DNA from: VAZQ01 sp035293945
Lineage (GTDB): Bacteria; Pseudomonadota; Alphaproteobacteria; Rhizobiales; Xanthobacteraceae
Direction of reading: 5' to 3'
Length of the DNA: 64,000 nucleotides
Assembly: GCA_035293945.1 (NCBI GenBank)
Contig: DATGLV010000024.1
Location: 558,001-622,000, forward strand
Below, piece by piece: positions 16,381 to 25,254 of this stretch; positions within the stretch are counted from its first letter, which is position 1; each line of letters begins with the position of its first letter. A program made the translations under genes and the position numbers. Below the pieces are notes generated by a model, which was not told the origin of the DNA, ran no database searches, and saw only the letters and a program-made list of their open reading frames with translations.

Positions 16381-18162
16381 CTATTCGCCGATCAGCTCGC
16401 GCCGCCGCAGCTCCAGCTCTTGCGAGTAACGACGCAGCGCATGTGCTTCCGACAACAGGCCGATGACGTTCCGGCTCTCCCGTGACTGGATGACCGCCAG
16501 CGCCTCGGCTTCCGCCTTGTCGAACGTCGCGACCGCCTCCTTGACCGTCATGGTCGGCAACAGGATCGTGTCGGCGAAATGGAGAATCTCGCGGATGGGG
16601 CTCGACTCGTCGAGCTCGGAGGCATGGGCCTCGGCTACGTTGGCGATGCCCGCATAGTGCTTATCCTCGTCCACCGCCACGACCTGGGTATTGGAGCCGA
16701 GCGGAAAGGCGGTGCGGAAGCGCGATAGCGTCGTATTGGCCGGTACCGTGCGCACATCGGGACGCATCATTCGCCGCACCGTGAGATCGCGCAGCCAGCC
16801 GACGTCCGCGGCGCTGCGGATGGTCTCCCCGCGCAGATGGAAACGCCAGGTCGCGAACGAGTAGCCAAACGCCTCGCGGGTCACTTGCGCGGCGACGATG
16901 ACCGCCACCAGAACCGCTGTCGTTAGCCAGAGATCGCCGGTGGTCTCGAGCGCGATGAAGGTCATGGTGAGCGGTCCGCCGACAACGGAGACCGAGAAGG
17001 CGCTCATGCCGATGATGGCATAGACATGCGGGTCGAGGCCGAGGTCGGGCCAGGCGAGGGTGAGGGCATCGGCCAGGAGCCGCCCGCCCAATGCTCCAAG
17101 GAGAAGCGAAGCGAAGAACAGGCCGCCGCGGAATCCGGCGCCGAGCGACACCATGGAGGCAAACGCCTTGAGCACGAACAGGAGCACAACCACGCGCAGC
17201 GGGCTGTCGATCATGGCGGCCATGTGGATCGCGCCATGTCCGGAGGAGAGAACCTGCGGCGTGATGAGGGCGAAGCCACCGACCGCGAGCCCGCCGAGGG
17301 CCGGCCGTAGCCACGGGGGCAGGCGCAAAGCTGTCAGCACCGCTTCGCATTGGGAGACACCGAACATCAGCAGGATGCCGGCGCCGGCCGCCGCCAAGCC
17401 CACAACGGCCGCGATAGCGAGATCACGGGGCATGATCTGCGAGACATAGAGGGTGCCGATACCGAGCGAAGCCGGGTCAAGGGCGTTGGCGATCACAAAA
17501 CCAACCAGCGCGGCGACGCCGACAGGCGCCAGGCTGGCGATCGAATAGCTGCCGATGATGAGCTCAAAGCCATAGAAGGCGCCGGCGAGCGGGGCTCCGA
17601 AGGCGCCGGCGATCGCGCCGGCGGCGCCGCAACCGACGATGAGGCGGAGGTCCTGGCGGCGGAGGCGGAAGGCCTGGCCGATACGCGAGGCGAGGCCGCT
17701 TGCCAACTGGGTATAGCCGGCCTCCAGCCCGACCGAGGCGCCGACGCCACTCGACCAGACAGTCTGCAGTGCCACGCTGAAGCTGCCAAAGAGCGACATC
17801 CGTCCGCCGCGCAGCGCATTGGCTTCGATGGGGTCAATCTCGCGCACAGTCCGCCAGCGCCCGAGCGCATGGAATGTGAGGCCGAACAGAAGGCCGCCCA
17901 CGCTCGGCACGGCCAGCGCGAGATGCGCATCGAGCGTGGCCAGCGAGGAGAGGCGCTGGCCTTGGGGCACCCCATACAGAAGAGCATGCAATTGCGTGAC
18001 GGCGAAGCTCATGGCGGCGACCACCAGGCCCGCCAATGCGCCGGCGAGCGCTCCCAGGATCGCGAGGCTCGACTCCCGTGCCCGCACCACGGCGCGTAGC
18101 GGGCGGGGAATTTCCAGCCCGAAAATCAGGGGGCGCGGGGCGAAGGCAGGATTTGGCGGCAT
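16381..18162 (-). CDS. ClC-type chloride channel/transporter with C-terminal CBS domains
   Basis: 593 residues. The membrane part (about 40-430) has the ClC filter motifs: GASVGLEAGYTQ corresponds to the G(K/R)EGP loop with its gating glutamate, and GAGFRGGLFFAS corresponds to the G-x-F-x-P loop. LIVGCGAAGAIAGAFGAPLAGAFYGFEL is also typical. The cytoplasmic tail (about 455-590) holds a CBS pair (VRRMMRPDVRTVPANTT; ILLPTMTVKEAVATFDKAEAEALAV) that would bind adenine nucleotides. It exchanges or conducts chloride across the inner membrane. No operon partner. Confidence 0.88.
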   Translation of the reverse strand: MPPNPAFAPRPLIFGLEIPRPLRAVVRARESSLAILGALAGALAGLVVAAMSFAVTQLHALLYGVPQGQRLSSLATLDAHLALAVPSVGGLLFGLTFHALGRWRTVREIDPIEANALRGGRMSLFGSFSVALQTVWSSGVGASVGLEAGYTQLASGLASRIGQAFRLRRQDLRLIVGCGAAGAIAGAFGAPLAGAFYGFELIIGSYSIASLAPVGVAALVGFVIANALDPASLGIGTLYVSQIMPRDLAIAAVVGLAAAGAGILLMFGVSQCEAVLTALRLPPWLRPALGGLAVGGFALITPQVLSSGHGAIHMAAMIDSPLRVVVLLFVLKAFASMVSLGAGFRGGLFFASLLLGALGGRLLADALTLAWPDLGLDPHVYAIIGMSAFSVSVVGGPLTMTFIALETTGDLWLTTAVLVAVIVAAQVTREAFGYSFATWRFHLRGETIRSAADVGWLRDLTVRRMMRPDVRTVPANTTLSRFRTAFPLGSNTQVVAVDEDKHYAGIANVAEAHASELDESSPIREILHFADTILLPTMTVKEAVATFDKAEAEALAVIQSRESRNVIGLLSEAHALRRYSQELELRRRELIGE

Positions 18163-18293
18163 CGGCTTTGTTCTTGAGCGGTCGCTCGCTATTACGCGGC
18201 GTCAACACCGAAGGCGGCCCGGTGCGGCGGATTTCTGCGCGACGGGCTTTCCTATCATCTTGTGGCTACGGCTCAACCCGAAATCGGGTTCCG

Positions 18294-18803
18294 TCACGGC
18301 TCTTCCAGGTAGAGCGCATGGCAGGTGTCGCAGGCGATACGCAGCTCGCGGGCACGAGTCTTGACGTCCTCGACATTGCGGGCGCGCGACAGCTCAAAGG
18401 CGCTGTGCGCCGCGGACGTGGCCTGCTGGTAGAAATTTGGAAAGTCGCTCCAGAGCTCGGGCGCCGCGAGTGTTGCAGTCGCCGGGTCCTGGTTGTCGTC
18501 CGGCTTCCAGCGGTTCGAGCTTGGCGGGAAAAGGTGCGGGAAGGCGGTGAGCATCGCCGCGATCGCGCCGGCCTCGTCGCGGACACGGTCGAGATCGACG
18601 CGGCCGCCGGCGATCATCCGCTCGATGTCGGCCATCCGGTCGCAGGCTGCGTCCTTGAGCGCCTTGCGCGCAAAGATGACGTCGTTGGCGGTCGTTCCCG
18701 CGCTCGGCTCCTGCGTGCGCGCTCCCAGGCTCGATGCCAGCAGCGTTACCGCAAGCATCGTGCAGGCGAGCGTAGGCGAGGAGATGCGGATTCGAGCAGT
18801 CAC
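18294..18803 (-). CDS. exported c'-type monoheme cytochrome
   Basis: 169 residues, signal peptide 1 to about 28. A single heme motif CDTCH lies close to the C-terminus (about 159-163), as in cytochromes c'. It is preceded by helices with the family pattern (RIDPIERMIAGG-like segment and FPHLFP; PELWSDFPNFYQQA). Such four-helix monoheme proteins bind gaseous ligands or serve as electron carriers in the periplasm. The assignment rests on motif position and helix pattern. Confidence 0.78.
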   Translation of the reverse strand: MTARIRISSPTLACTMLAVTLLASSLGARTQEPSAGTTANDVIFARKALKDAACDRMADIERMIAGGRVDLDRVRDEAGAIAAMLTAFPHLFPPSSNRWKPDDNQDPATATLAAPELWSDFPNFYQQATSAAHSAFELSRARNVEDVKTRARELRIACDTCHALYLEEP

Positions 18804-19158
18804 GCGTCAGGCTCCTTCGAGCCACCGTTTGGTTGACTGGCACCGAGCAAAATTGTCGGAGCCGCAAAGCCAAAGCCGGGCTAGAAAATCAAATACTTGT
18901 CAGTATCTCTCTTGGCTTCGCTCACTGGCCTGTAACAAGATATATGGCGAGCTTCGGAATCGGAACAACGAGGGTTGCGCGCAACCCTTTGGCACGAGCC
19001 TATGGCTGTCGGAGGATTCTCGTCGCCCTCGGGAGAGCGTTGGACCGGCCGGCCGCACCACGCTTTTCGTTCCCGAATGGCAGGGCTGCGGCTTTCACAA
19101 TTAGCGCAGAATCCCTGCGAGGGCGGGGAACGAGCCTGTTTCCGGCAGTACCGCTATC
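18804..19158. other. intergenic, no supported gene
   Basis: About 355 bp. An AT-richer part at 18880-18970 is the likely promoter region of the cytochrome gene. No gene or clear repeat is supported. Confidence 0.4.
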
Positions 19159-19545
19159 TCATTCCGAATCGTCGTCGGGCGCGTCGTCCAGCGGCGGCAT
19201 GACGCGCAGCTGCCCGCTCGCAAGCGTGACCTTGCGCTTGTTGGGCTCCAGCGCGGCAAGCCTCTGCGCTGCATGCGCTTCGCGCGAGCGTGCGAACAGA
19301 TTTGCCCCCACGCGTCCACCTTCCCGCACTAGGTCGTCTTCTTCGCAGGTCGCCGCGATCGCCAGACCCATCGCGTGCAGGTGACTGCGGCGATAGCAGT
19401 ACAAAGCCAGCGTCGCGCGAACCCGCGGCGGAATCGACGCAGCGAGACTCGGCAAGCCGCGCTTGCTGGCGCTGTAAAGCTCGCCCAGCAGCTCTTCGCC
19501 GACGGGACAGACATCGTCGTCAGGCATGTAACGATTGGCCAACAT
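19159..19545 (-). CDS. conserved hypothetical protein (128 aa)
   Basis: Begins MLANRYMPDDDV, with a conserved core RATLALYCYRRSHLHAMGLAIAATC and LFARSREAHA. I recognise this pattern from Rhizobiales proteins of unknown function. No signal peptide or membrane helix of full length. The ATG at 19545 is preceded by GGGGGAGGCTTTC and is preferred over the in-frame ATG at 19566. The end is acidic (DDAPDDDSE). Confidence 0.7.
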   Translation of the reverse strand: MLANRYMPDDDVCPVGEELLGELYSASKRGLPSLAASIPPRVRATLALYCYRRSHLHAMGLAIAATCEEDDLVREGGRVGANLFARSREAHAAQRLAALEPNKRKVTLASGQLRVMPPLDDAPDDDSE

Positions 19546-19827
19546 GAAAGCCTCCCCCAAGGCCATCCACCACCGGAATGGTATAATGCGGCCGCGGGTC
19601 TTAACGACCTGCTAACTTCTTAGCTATCTCGCAAATCTACCTGACCCGAGTCGTCCGGCGGACCGACAGGCAGATCGGCTGAAACGCGCGGCTGAAACGA
19701 GCGGCTTGCCTGGAAGCCTCGGCACTCGGATACTGCGTGTCGCGCCGGCGTCCGCGGAGCTGGAAAAAAGCGGGCAGACCCCCATGCAGCGCAACAAGAC
19801 ACTTTGCGAGAGAGGCGACGTCACAAG

Positions 19828-20694
19828 ATGATCAGCAAAACCAAATGCGGTCTGGCGACGCTCGCGGGAGTGCTCGCAGTCTCGCTTGCCGGGGCGGTTG
19901 CGCCAGCGCTTGCGCAGGCCAACTATCCGGATCTCAAGGGTCAATGGGTGCGCTTGCAAAAGGTGCCGATGCGCGGCCAGCCCTCATTCGACCAGTCCAA
20001 GCCCTGGGGCGCCGGCCAACAGGCGCCGCTGACACCGGAATACCAGGCCATCCTCGATGCCAACTTGAAGGATCAGCAGAACGGCGGGCATGGCAGCTTT
20101 ACCGGCTGGACCTGCCTGCCTTACGGCATGCCGATGATGATGTACGCCTTCACCCCGGTCGAGTTCGTCGTCACCCCGGACACGACCTACGTGCTGATCA
20201 ACCAACAGGATGCGATGCGGCGCATCTATACGGATGGGCGAACGATGCCGGAGAATGCCGAGCCCTCGTTTGCCGGCTATTCCATCGGCCGCTGGATCGA
20301 CGAAAAGGGCGACGGCAACTACAACACGCTCGAGATCGAGACGCGCAATTTCAAGGGGCCGCGTTTTTTTGACGAGTCCGGCATCCCGATGCATGCGGAC
20401 AATCAATCGGTGTTCCACGAGCGCATCTATCTCGACCGAGCGGACGCGAACGTGCTGCATGACGAGATCACGGTGGAAGATCATGCACTGACGCGCCCGT
20501 GGACGGTCGTGCGCGACTATGCCCGCGTCAAGACACAGCGGCCGGTGTGGCTCGAGTTCTCCTGCGCGGAGAACAACCCACATGTCCGCATCGGCGGGGA
20601 GAACTATTACTTGAGCGCGGACGGTCTATTGATGCCGGCGCGCAAGGATCAGGCGGCGCCGGATTTGCGCTATTTCAGGAAGGCGCGGAACTAG
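19828..20694 (+). CDS. exported PDWSGQW/DLRYF-family protein, copy D
   Basis: 288 residues from 19828 (an ATG at 19804 would only lengthen the charged N-terminus). Signal peptide about 1-30 (ALA-Q). Family marks: YPDLKGQW (Trp of PDW replaced by Leu), GQPSFDQSKPWG, QQAPLTPEYQ, Cys in TCLPYGMP, RRIYTDGRTMP (Trp replaced by Met), YSIGRWID, NFKGPRFFDESG, DNQSVFHERI, LHDEIT, DHALTRPWTV, second Cys in SCAENNPHVRIG, and APDLRYFR. Periplasmic; function unknown. Next gene downstream is the convergent DUF2188 gene. Confidence 0.75.
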   Translation: MISKTKCGLATLAGVLAVSLAGAVAPALAQANYPDLKGQWVRLQKVPMRGQPSFDQSKPWGAGQQAPLTPEYQAILDANLKDQQNGGHGSFTGWTCLPYGMPMMMYAFTPVEFVVTPDTTYVLINQQDAMRRIYTDGRTMPENAEPSFAGYSIGRWIDEKGDGNYNTLEIETRNFKGPRFFDESGIPMHADNQSVFHERIYLDRADANVLHDEITVEDHALTRPWTVVRDYARVKTQRPVWLEFSCAENNPHVRIGGENYYLSADGLLMPARKDQAAPDLRYFRKARN

Positions 20695-20876
20695 GAACAA
20701 CGGGTCAACATCGTCCCTGCGCAAGCATGCGCAAGCAGGGACCCGTACCGCGACGCTCAAATCTGCCAAGTTTATGGTCCCGGAGGTATCGGCGCGTTTG
20801 CGCGCGTCTTTGACGCGGTATGGGCCGGGACCACAGCGGGCTGGGACTTTCAGCTCAACAGCGAGCTTGCGCCGCC

Positions 20877-21116
20877 TCAGCCTTTGACCTCCGTCTCCGG
20901 CCGGTCGTCGCCTTTGGCGACCTCGCTGTGCCAATGGCCGCCCTTGTCCTCCCAGGTGATCCCGGTCGTGGCTCCGGGAACCACCTGCTCGCGTGCGGCG
21001 CGCTCGGCCGCTGCCCGCGCCAGATCGTGGGTCGGAAAAGTCTCCGAGTACACACCGTCGACCCGGTAAGCCCAGCCGCCGTCGTGCTCGACGATCTCGT
21101 AGATGATCTTGCTCAT
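20877..21116 (-). CDS. DUF2188 family protein (79 aa)
   Basis: The sequence YEIVEHDGGWAYRVDG, SETFPTHDLARAAAERAA and a final HWHSEVAKGDDRP fit DUF2188, a small alpha-beta domain common in alphaproteobacteria and of unknown function. The start at 21116 follows GAGGAGCCCTCTCC. It is 72 bp downstream of the decarboxylase-like gene on the same strand, separated by a dyad at 21127-21159. Confidence 0.75.
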   Translation of the reverse strand: MSKIIYEIVEHDGGWAYRVDGVYSETFPTHDLARAAAERAAREQVVPGATTGITWEDKGGHWHSEVAKGDDRPETEVKG

Positions 21117-21126
21117 GGAGAGGGCT

Positions 21127-21159
21127 CCTCGCTTCAGCACTTATAATGCTTCAGCGAGG
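21127..21159. other. inverted repeat between two minus-strand genes
   Basis: CCTCGCT and AGCGAGG flank an AT-rich core that itself contains GCTTCAGCACTTATAATGCTTCAGC. It lies in the 72-bp gap between the decarboxylase-like gene and the DUF2188 gene. It may be a terminator, an attenuator or the promoter region of DUF2188 (TATAAT-like core on the plus strand, ATTATA on the minus strand). Confidence 0.4.
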
Positions 21160-21188
21160 TGCACTCCGCAATGCGAGCCCGCGATGTT

Positions 21189-22178
21189 TCAGAACGTGAA
21201 TTCGTCGCCGCGGCGTGAGCCCTGCGACACGTCCAGGAACAGCTCCTCGAGCGGCATCTTGCGCTTGATCAGGCCCTGCTCATGCGAATAGCCGACGAGC
21301 GTCTCCAGGGTTCGCCGATTGTACGGGGTCAGGCCGTATTCCCAAGGGTCGGGACCGAACAGGGCTTCCTGCTCCTCCCAGGCCTCCCGATACCACGCCA
21401 ATGGGACGATGCGCGGATTCTCCATGCGCTGCATGGCAATCGCCTTCGATTCGTTGAAGGCCTGGAACATGTTGATGGGAACCCAAGGGTATTTCTCGAC
21501 AATCTCCTGCTTGATCCCGAGCGTGTGCATGATCGGGAACACGCCCGTCTTCTTGAAGTAGGCCATCTCCTCTGCCTTGTAATCGGGGAACAGGCGCCCG
21601 ACCCGCGGATCATTCTCGCGGATCGGCTTGATCAGGTCGGCGTGCAGCACCGCGTCGAGCTCCCCGTCGACCAGCATGCCGATGATCGACTTGTCGGGGG
21701 GCACGCGCTGGACGCTGACCTCAGGTCCCAAGGCCAGATCGACGTCCTCCTCGAGCTCGGTGAACCATTTGATCGATTTGAACGGCACGCCGTATTCATG
21801 CTCGAGAATGCCGCGCATCCACATCGCAGCGCTGATAAGGAAGAACTTCACGCCGACCTTCTTGCCGATGAGGTCAGTCGGTTTCTTGATGCCCTTGGAC
21901 GTGTTGATGTAGGCGAAGCCGTGGCGAAAGCGGCGATGCGGGAACACCGGCAAGGCACGGAACGGCAAGCCGCGGTCGCGCGCCGCGATATAGGAGGAGC
22001 AGGAAACTTCCGACATGTCGAAGTCGTGATTGCGCAGGAAACGCCAGTGGCGCGTCGGCGAATCCATTGCGGTCAAGACCTTGAGATCGATGCCGTCGGG
22101 GCGGACAATTCCTTCCTTGAGCGCGCGCATGATCTCGTAGTCGCCGCACGCCAGCGTAAGCTCAATCCTTGTTGCCAT
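21189..22178 (-). CDS. 4,5-dihydroxyphthalate decarboxylase-like protein
   Basis: 329 residues from the ATG at 22178 (MATRIELTLACGDYEI); a longer frame to 22265 is not supported. The type II periplasmic-binding-protein-like fold is that of phthalate catabolism decarboxylases (Pht5-like). Marks: GIDLKVLT, FDMSEVSCSSY, FPVFPHRRFRHGFAYIN, and DVSQGSRRGDEFTF near the end. No signal peptide, so cytoplasmic. Known members remove CO2 from dihydroxyphthalate to give protocatechuate, but many homologues are uncharacterised and no other phthalate gene is present here. It is divergent from a Bug-type solute-binding gene. Confidence 0.75.
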   Translation of the reverse strand: MATRIELTLACGDYEIMRALKEGIVRPDGIDLKVLTAMDSPTRHWRFLRNHDFDMSEVSCSSYIAARDRGLPFRALPVFPHRRFRHGFAYINTSKGIKKPTDLIGKKVGVKFFLISAAMWMRGILEHEYGVPFKSIKWFTELEEDVDLALGPEVSVQRVPPDKSIIGMLVDGELDAVLHADLIKPIRENDPRVGRLFPDYKAEEMAYFKKTGVFPIMHTLGIKQEIVEKYPWVPINMFQAFNESKAIAMQRMENPRIVPLAWYREAWEEQEALFGPDPWEYGLTPYNRRTLETLVGYSHEQGLIKRKMPLEELFLDVSQGSRRGDEFTF

Positions 22179-22421
22179 GTGGGGTTCCGCGTCTCCATGT
22201 TGCTCGAGCCCGCGCGAGGTGCCGCCGGAGGGTGCGACAATGTAGCCGCGCGGGCTCCCACGCACGCCGCGGGAGTCTTCTCCACTTGCGCGAGGATGGG
22301 ATGGCGTTCACTATCAGCGGGCAGCGTTACATGTCCAGCGATCGCCGATCTGCAATCAAGGAAAACTAACCTTTGCAGGGCGCGAAACGCCCGGCGAGAG
22401 CAACTTCAGGGAGCTGAAACG

Positions 22422-23504
22422 ATGCAGGAGTGGTGGGCCGCCGTGCGGCCGCAGGCGCAGCGCGCGCGCATTCGGCCCTTCTGGTTGGCGGTGATGATGG
22501 CGGCGCTGCTCGTCGGTTGCGGCGGATTGCGCGCGAGCCGAGCAGCGGATTCAGTCGAGGCTTTCTACAAGGGCAAGACCCTGCAGCTCCTGATCGGGTT
22601 CGGTCCTGGCGGCGGCTATGATCTCTATGGACGAGCGGTCGCGCACTATATGGGCCGCTATATTCCGGGCAACCCGAGCCTGGTGCCGCAGAACATGGCG
22701 GGCGCCGGCAGCGTGCGGGCCGCGAGCTATCTCTACAATGCCGCGCCCAAGGACGGCACCGTCATCGGGACCTTCTCGCGCGGCATCGTGGTCGACACCT
22801 TGATCGGGGCCGATAAGGCGCCGTTCGATGCGCAGAGCTTCGGCTGGCTCGGCAGCGTGACCAACGAGGCGAGCGTCTGCGGGTTCAGCCGGGCCTCCGG
22901 GATCCGCACCTTCGACGACATGCTGAAAGTGAATTCCACGGTCGGTGCTTCCGGTGCGGCCGATGATCTTGCGGTCTATCCGAATGTGTTGCGCAGCGTC
23001 TTTGGTGCCAAGCTCAAGCTGATCACCGGCTATCCGGGAACGGCGGAAATCCTCTTGGCAATCGAGCGCGGCGAGCTCGGCGGCATGTGCGGATGGTCGT
23101 GGTCGACGCTCAAGAGCCGGAGCAAGAAGCTCTACGACTCGGGCGACATCACGGTGCCGCTGCAGCTCGGGCTGACCCGGCACGAGGACATCAACGCGCC
23201 GCTGGTCACGAGCCTGACCACGGACCCGACCAAACAAGCGATCCTCCAGCTCATCTTCTCGCGCCAGACCATGGCGCGGCCGTTCGCCGCCCCGCCCGGC
23301 ATTCCGCCGGAGCGCCTGCAGGCGCTGCGCGCGGCCTTCGATGCCGTGATGAAGGACAAGGATTTTCTCGCCGAAGCGCGGCAGCTCGATCTTGAGGTCG
23401 GTCCCGTGTCGGGCGCCGACATCGACGCGTTGGTGGCGAAGCTGGCGAAGACCCCGGCGGAGATCAGGAAGCTGGCGGCAGAAGCGAGCGTGAGCGCGCC
23501 TTAG
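22422..23504 (+). CDS. Bug/TctC-type solute-binding protein, possible lipoprotein
   Basis: 360 residues from the ATG at 22422 (GGGAGCTGAAACG upstream). The N-terminus contains a hydrophobic stretch ending LLVGC, which fits a lipobox; a signal peptidase I site (SRAAD) is the alternative. Family marks: YKGKTLQLLIGFGPGGGYDLYGR, RYIPGNPSLVPQNMAGAGS, GYPGTAEILLAIERGELGGMCGWSW. Bug proteins capture carboxylates or aromatic acids for tripartite tricarboxylate transporters. No TctA or TctB gene is in the window. The divergent partner is a dihydroxyphthalate decarboxylase-like gene, hinting at an aromatic acid ligand. The open frame extends upstream to 21282, but that part is antisense to the decarboxylase gene. 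Confidence 0.85.
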   Translation: MQEWWAAVRPQAQRARIRPFWLAVMMAALLVGCGGLRASRAADSVEAFYKGKTLQLLIGFGPGGGYDLYGRAVAHYMGRYIPGNPSLVPQNMAGAGSVRAASYLYNAAPKDGTVIGTFSRGIVVDTLIGADKAPFDAQSFGWLGSVTNEASVCGFSRASGIRTFDDMLKVNSTVGASGAADDLAVYPNVLRSVFGAKLKLITGYPGTAEILLAIERGELGGMCGWSWSTLKSRSKKLYDSGDITVPLQLGLTRHEDINAPLVTSLTTDPTKQAILQLIFSRQTMARPFAAPPGIPPERLQALRAAFDAVMKDKDFLAEARQLDLEVGPVSGADIDALVAKLAKTPAEIRKLAAEASVSAP

Positions 23505-23540
23505 TCTCGTAGAAAGCGCTTGTCTCTTTTGATCAAGTAA

Positions 23541-23660
23541 GTCGTGGATGGCCGTGACAAGCACGGCCATGACTCAAGGCCGCTGATAGTGCATCTGGTT
23601 GGAGTCATGCCCGGCTTATGCCGGGCATCCAGGTCTTCTCTCGGCCGGCGAGCGCTTGCT
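23541..23660. repeat. dispersed intergenic palindromic repeats
   Basis: Two hairpins: ATGGCCGTG-acaag-CACGGCCAT (23548-23570) and ATGCCCGGC-ttat-GCCGGGCAT (23607-23628). The same GACAAG-loop architecture recurs at 42654 and, with TCAAG loops, at 38730 and 59843. They lie between convergent genes. Confidence 0.7.
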
Positions 23661-23712
23661 CGCTCGGGTAAGCTTCTGTTCACCGACAACGTCCGATTAC
23701 GTCACGCCTTTA

Positions 23713-24444
23713 TCAAATCCGCGCAGCCGCGAACGCGCGCACCCACATGGCGCAGACGCCCGAGCGCACGATGTCGGCCGCGGTGAACTCGACGACCGGG
23801 ACCGGCAAGCGCTGTGATTTGATCACCTGCAGGATCGTATGCAGGCCGGAGGTCTCCTCGAGATCGCACTGGCTGACGTCGCCGTTGATGACTACGGTGC
23901 AATCCTCGCCCACGCGGGTGAGGAACATCTTGATCTCGGCCGGCGTCGTGTTCTGCGCTTCGTCGAGCAACACGAAGGCGTTGCTCCACGAACGCCCGCG
24001 CATCACCTGGAACGGGACCATCTCGATATGGCCGCGCTTGATTGCGATCTCGTAGGCCGGCGCGCCGATGCGCTCCTTGATGGCCTCGACCACCGGGACC
24101 ACCCATGGGGCGAACTTATCCTCGAGAGAGCCCGGAAAGTAGCCAAGCGAGCGTCCGCACGGCACGTTGGGCCTGGTGAGAACGATCTTGCCGATGCGCC
24201 GGCTGCGATAGAGATCGGCCGCATGAGTCGCCGCGATCCAGGTCTTGCCGGTGCCGGCCGGCCCCATGACCACCACCTGCGGGCTCGTCATCAGCGCGTC
24301 GAGGTAGTCGCCTTGCGTCGGAGTGAGCGGCCTGATGGGGGGAGGAAGCCGCTCCGCCTCGAACTTGGAGGCCTGGAATTCGATGATCTCCGCCGTCGCA
24401 GCACGAGGGTTTCGGCGCCGCTTCTTAGTAGATTGTTTACCCAA
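23713..24444 (-). CDS. PhoH family P-loop ATPase, TTG start
   Basis: 243 residues. Walker A GPAGTGKTW, Walker B VLLDEAQNTTP and the sensor segment VVINGDVSQCDL are those of PhoH. The protein starts best at the TTG at 24444, which follows AAAGGAGTCTGCCC, a strong Shine-Dalgarno. The frame is open back to 24615, but that region has no start with such a site and is Pro/Gly/Ala-rich. The first residues GKQSTKKRRRNPRAA are basic. PhoH proteins are cytoplasmic ATPases related to RNA helicases with roles in RNA handling. Single gene. Confidence 0.88.
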   Translation of the reverse strand: MGKQSTKKRRRNPRAATAEIIEFQASKFEAERLPPPIRPLTPTQGDYLDALMTSPQVVVMGPAGTGKTWIAATHAADLYRSRRIGKIVLTRPNVPCGRSLGYFPGSLEDKFAPWVVPVVEAIKERIGAPAYEIAIKRGHIEMVPFQVMRGRSWSNAFVLLDEAQNTTPAEIKMFLTRVGEDCTVVINGDVSQCDLEETSGLHTILQVIKSQRLPVPVVEFTAADIVRSGVCAMWVRAFAAARI

Positions 24445-24736
24445 GGGCAGACTCCTTTTGCTGAACTTGAGGAAAGCGCCGGCACCCGGGCGCAAACGAG
24501 CTGCGCCCGGACAACCGGCCTGAAGTTGCGGAAGTGATTGAGTTTCTTGGGAAGCAGGCGACGCGGAGGGTGATGGACCGCAATCCGTTGTTGTTGGACG
24601 CGCCCCCCTGCTCATCGATTCACCATCTACGAGCCGCCATGCCCGGTAGATTTATCTGATTCTCGTGACAGTTTGAAGGAAAGGGAGAATCCCGGCAGCT
24701 CAAACATTGAGCGCAGGCCTTCCTACACGGTGCGGC

Positions 24737-25174
24737 TCAGCTCGTGATCGGCAGGATCTTATCCTCGAGCACCCGCCACATTCGATTCTCAACCCTCACC
24801 AGCACGATCCGATCGGCGAAGTTCTTGGCGAGGAGATGCAGCATGGCGAGCACGGGCGGCGCCCGCCACGCCTCAGGCGTGGCGACATCGCAGCAGGCGA
24901 GAATCGTATCCCGGTCAGGCTGCATGAAGACGACGTGGCATCGATCCGGGCGCAGCTCCGGCCCCATATAGGCCGCGGAGAGCCAGCCGCAGCCGAAGTC
25001 TCGGCAGGATTGCGGGCGCTGCGGATAGATAGTGCAGCCGACCCCGACATTGCATTGAGGGCAGGGCGTGTCGGCTCCTTTGTAGAGCTCGGGCACGGCA
25101 ACGAGCCGGCAGCATTCGGTGCACGCGCCGCAGGACTTGGCAGATGGTGCCTGTGGGGGTGCCGCCTCGGTCAT
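24737..25174 (-). CDS. YkgJ-type cysteine cluster protein
   Basis: 145 residues. The cluster CGACTECC near the start, then CPQCNVGVGCTIYPQRPQSCRDFGCGW, fits the zinc/iron-chelating YkgJ (CxxCxxCC...C...C) family. No signal peptide. The role of the family is not established; metal binding through the cysteines is inferred. Minus strand, 80 bp from the barrel gene ending at 25255 upstream of it. Confidence 0.8.
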   Translation of the reverse strand: MTEAAPPQAPSAKSCGACTECCRLVAVPELYKGADTPCPQCNVGVGCTIYPQRPQSCRDFGCGWLSAAYMGPELRPDRCHVVFMQPDRDTILACCDVATPEAWRAPPVLAMLHLLAKNFADRIVLVRVENRMWRVLEDKILPITS

Positions 25175-25254
25175 GCCCGTATTCGCTCCACGATCGTGTC
25201 GAATACGGAATCCTACAATGCGCGCAGTATCGGTGCGACAGGAAGGTCGGAGGA

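Noticed and set aside
17350..18099. 249-codon open frame on the plus strand
   Set aside because: Antisense of the ClC gene, highly charged low-complexity translation.
21282..22421. 380-codon upstream extension of the Bug-type gene at 22422
   Set aside because: It is antisense to the well-supported decarboxylase-like gene, and the signal peptide and ribosome binding site place the start at 22422.
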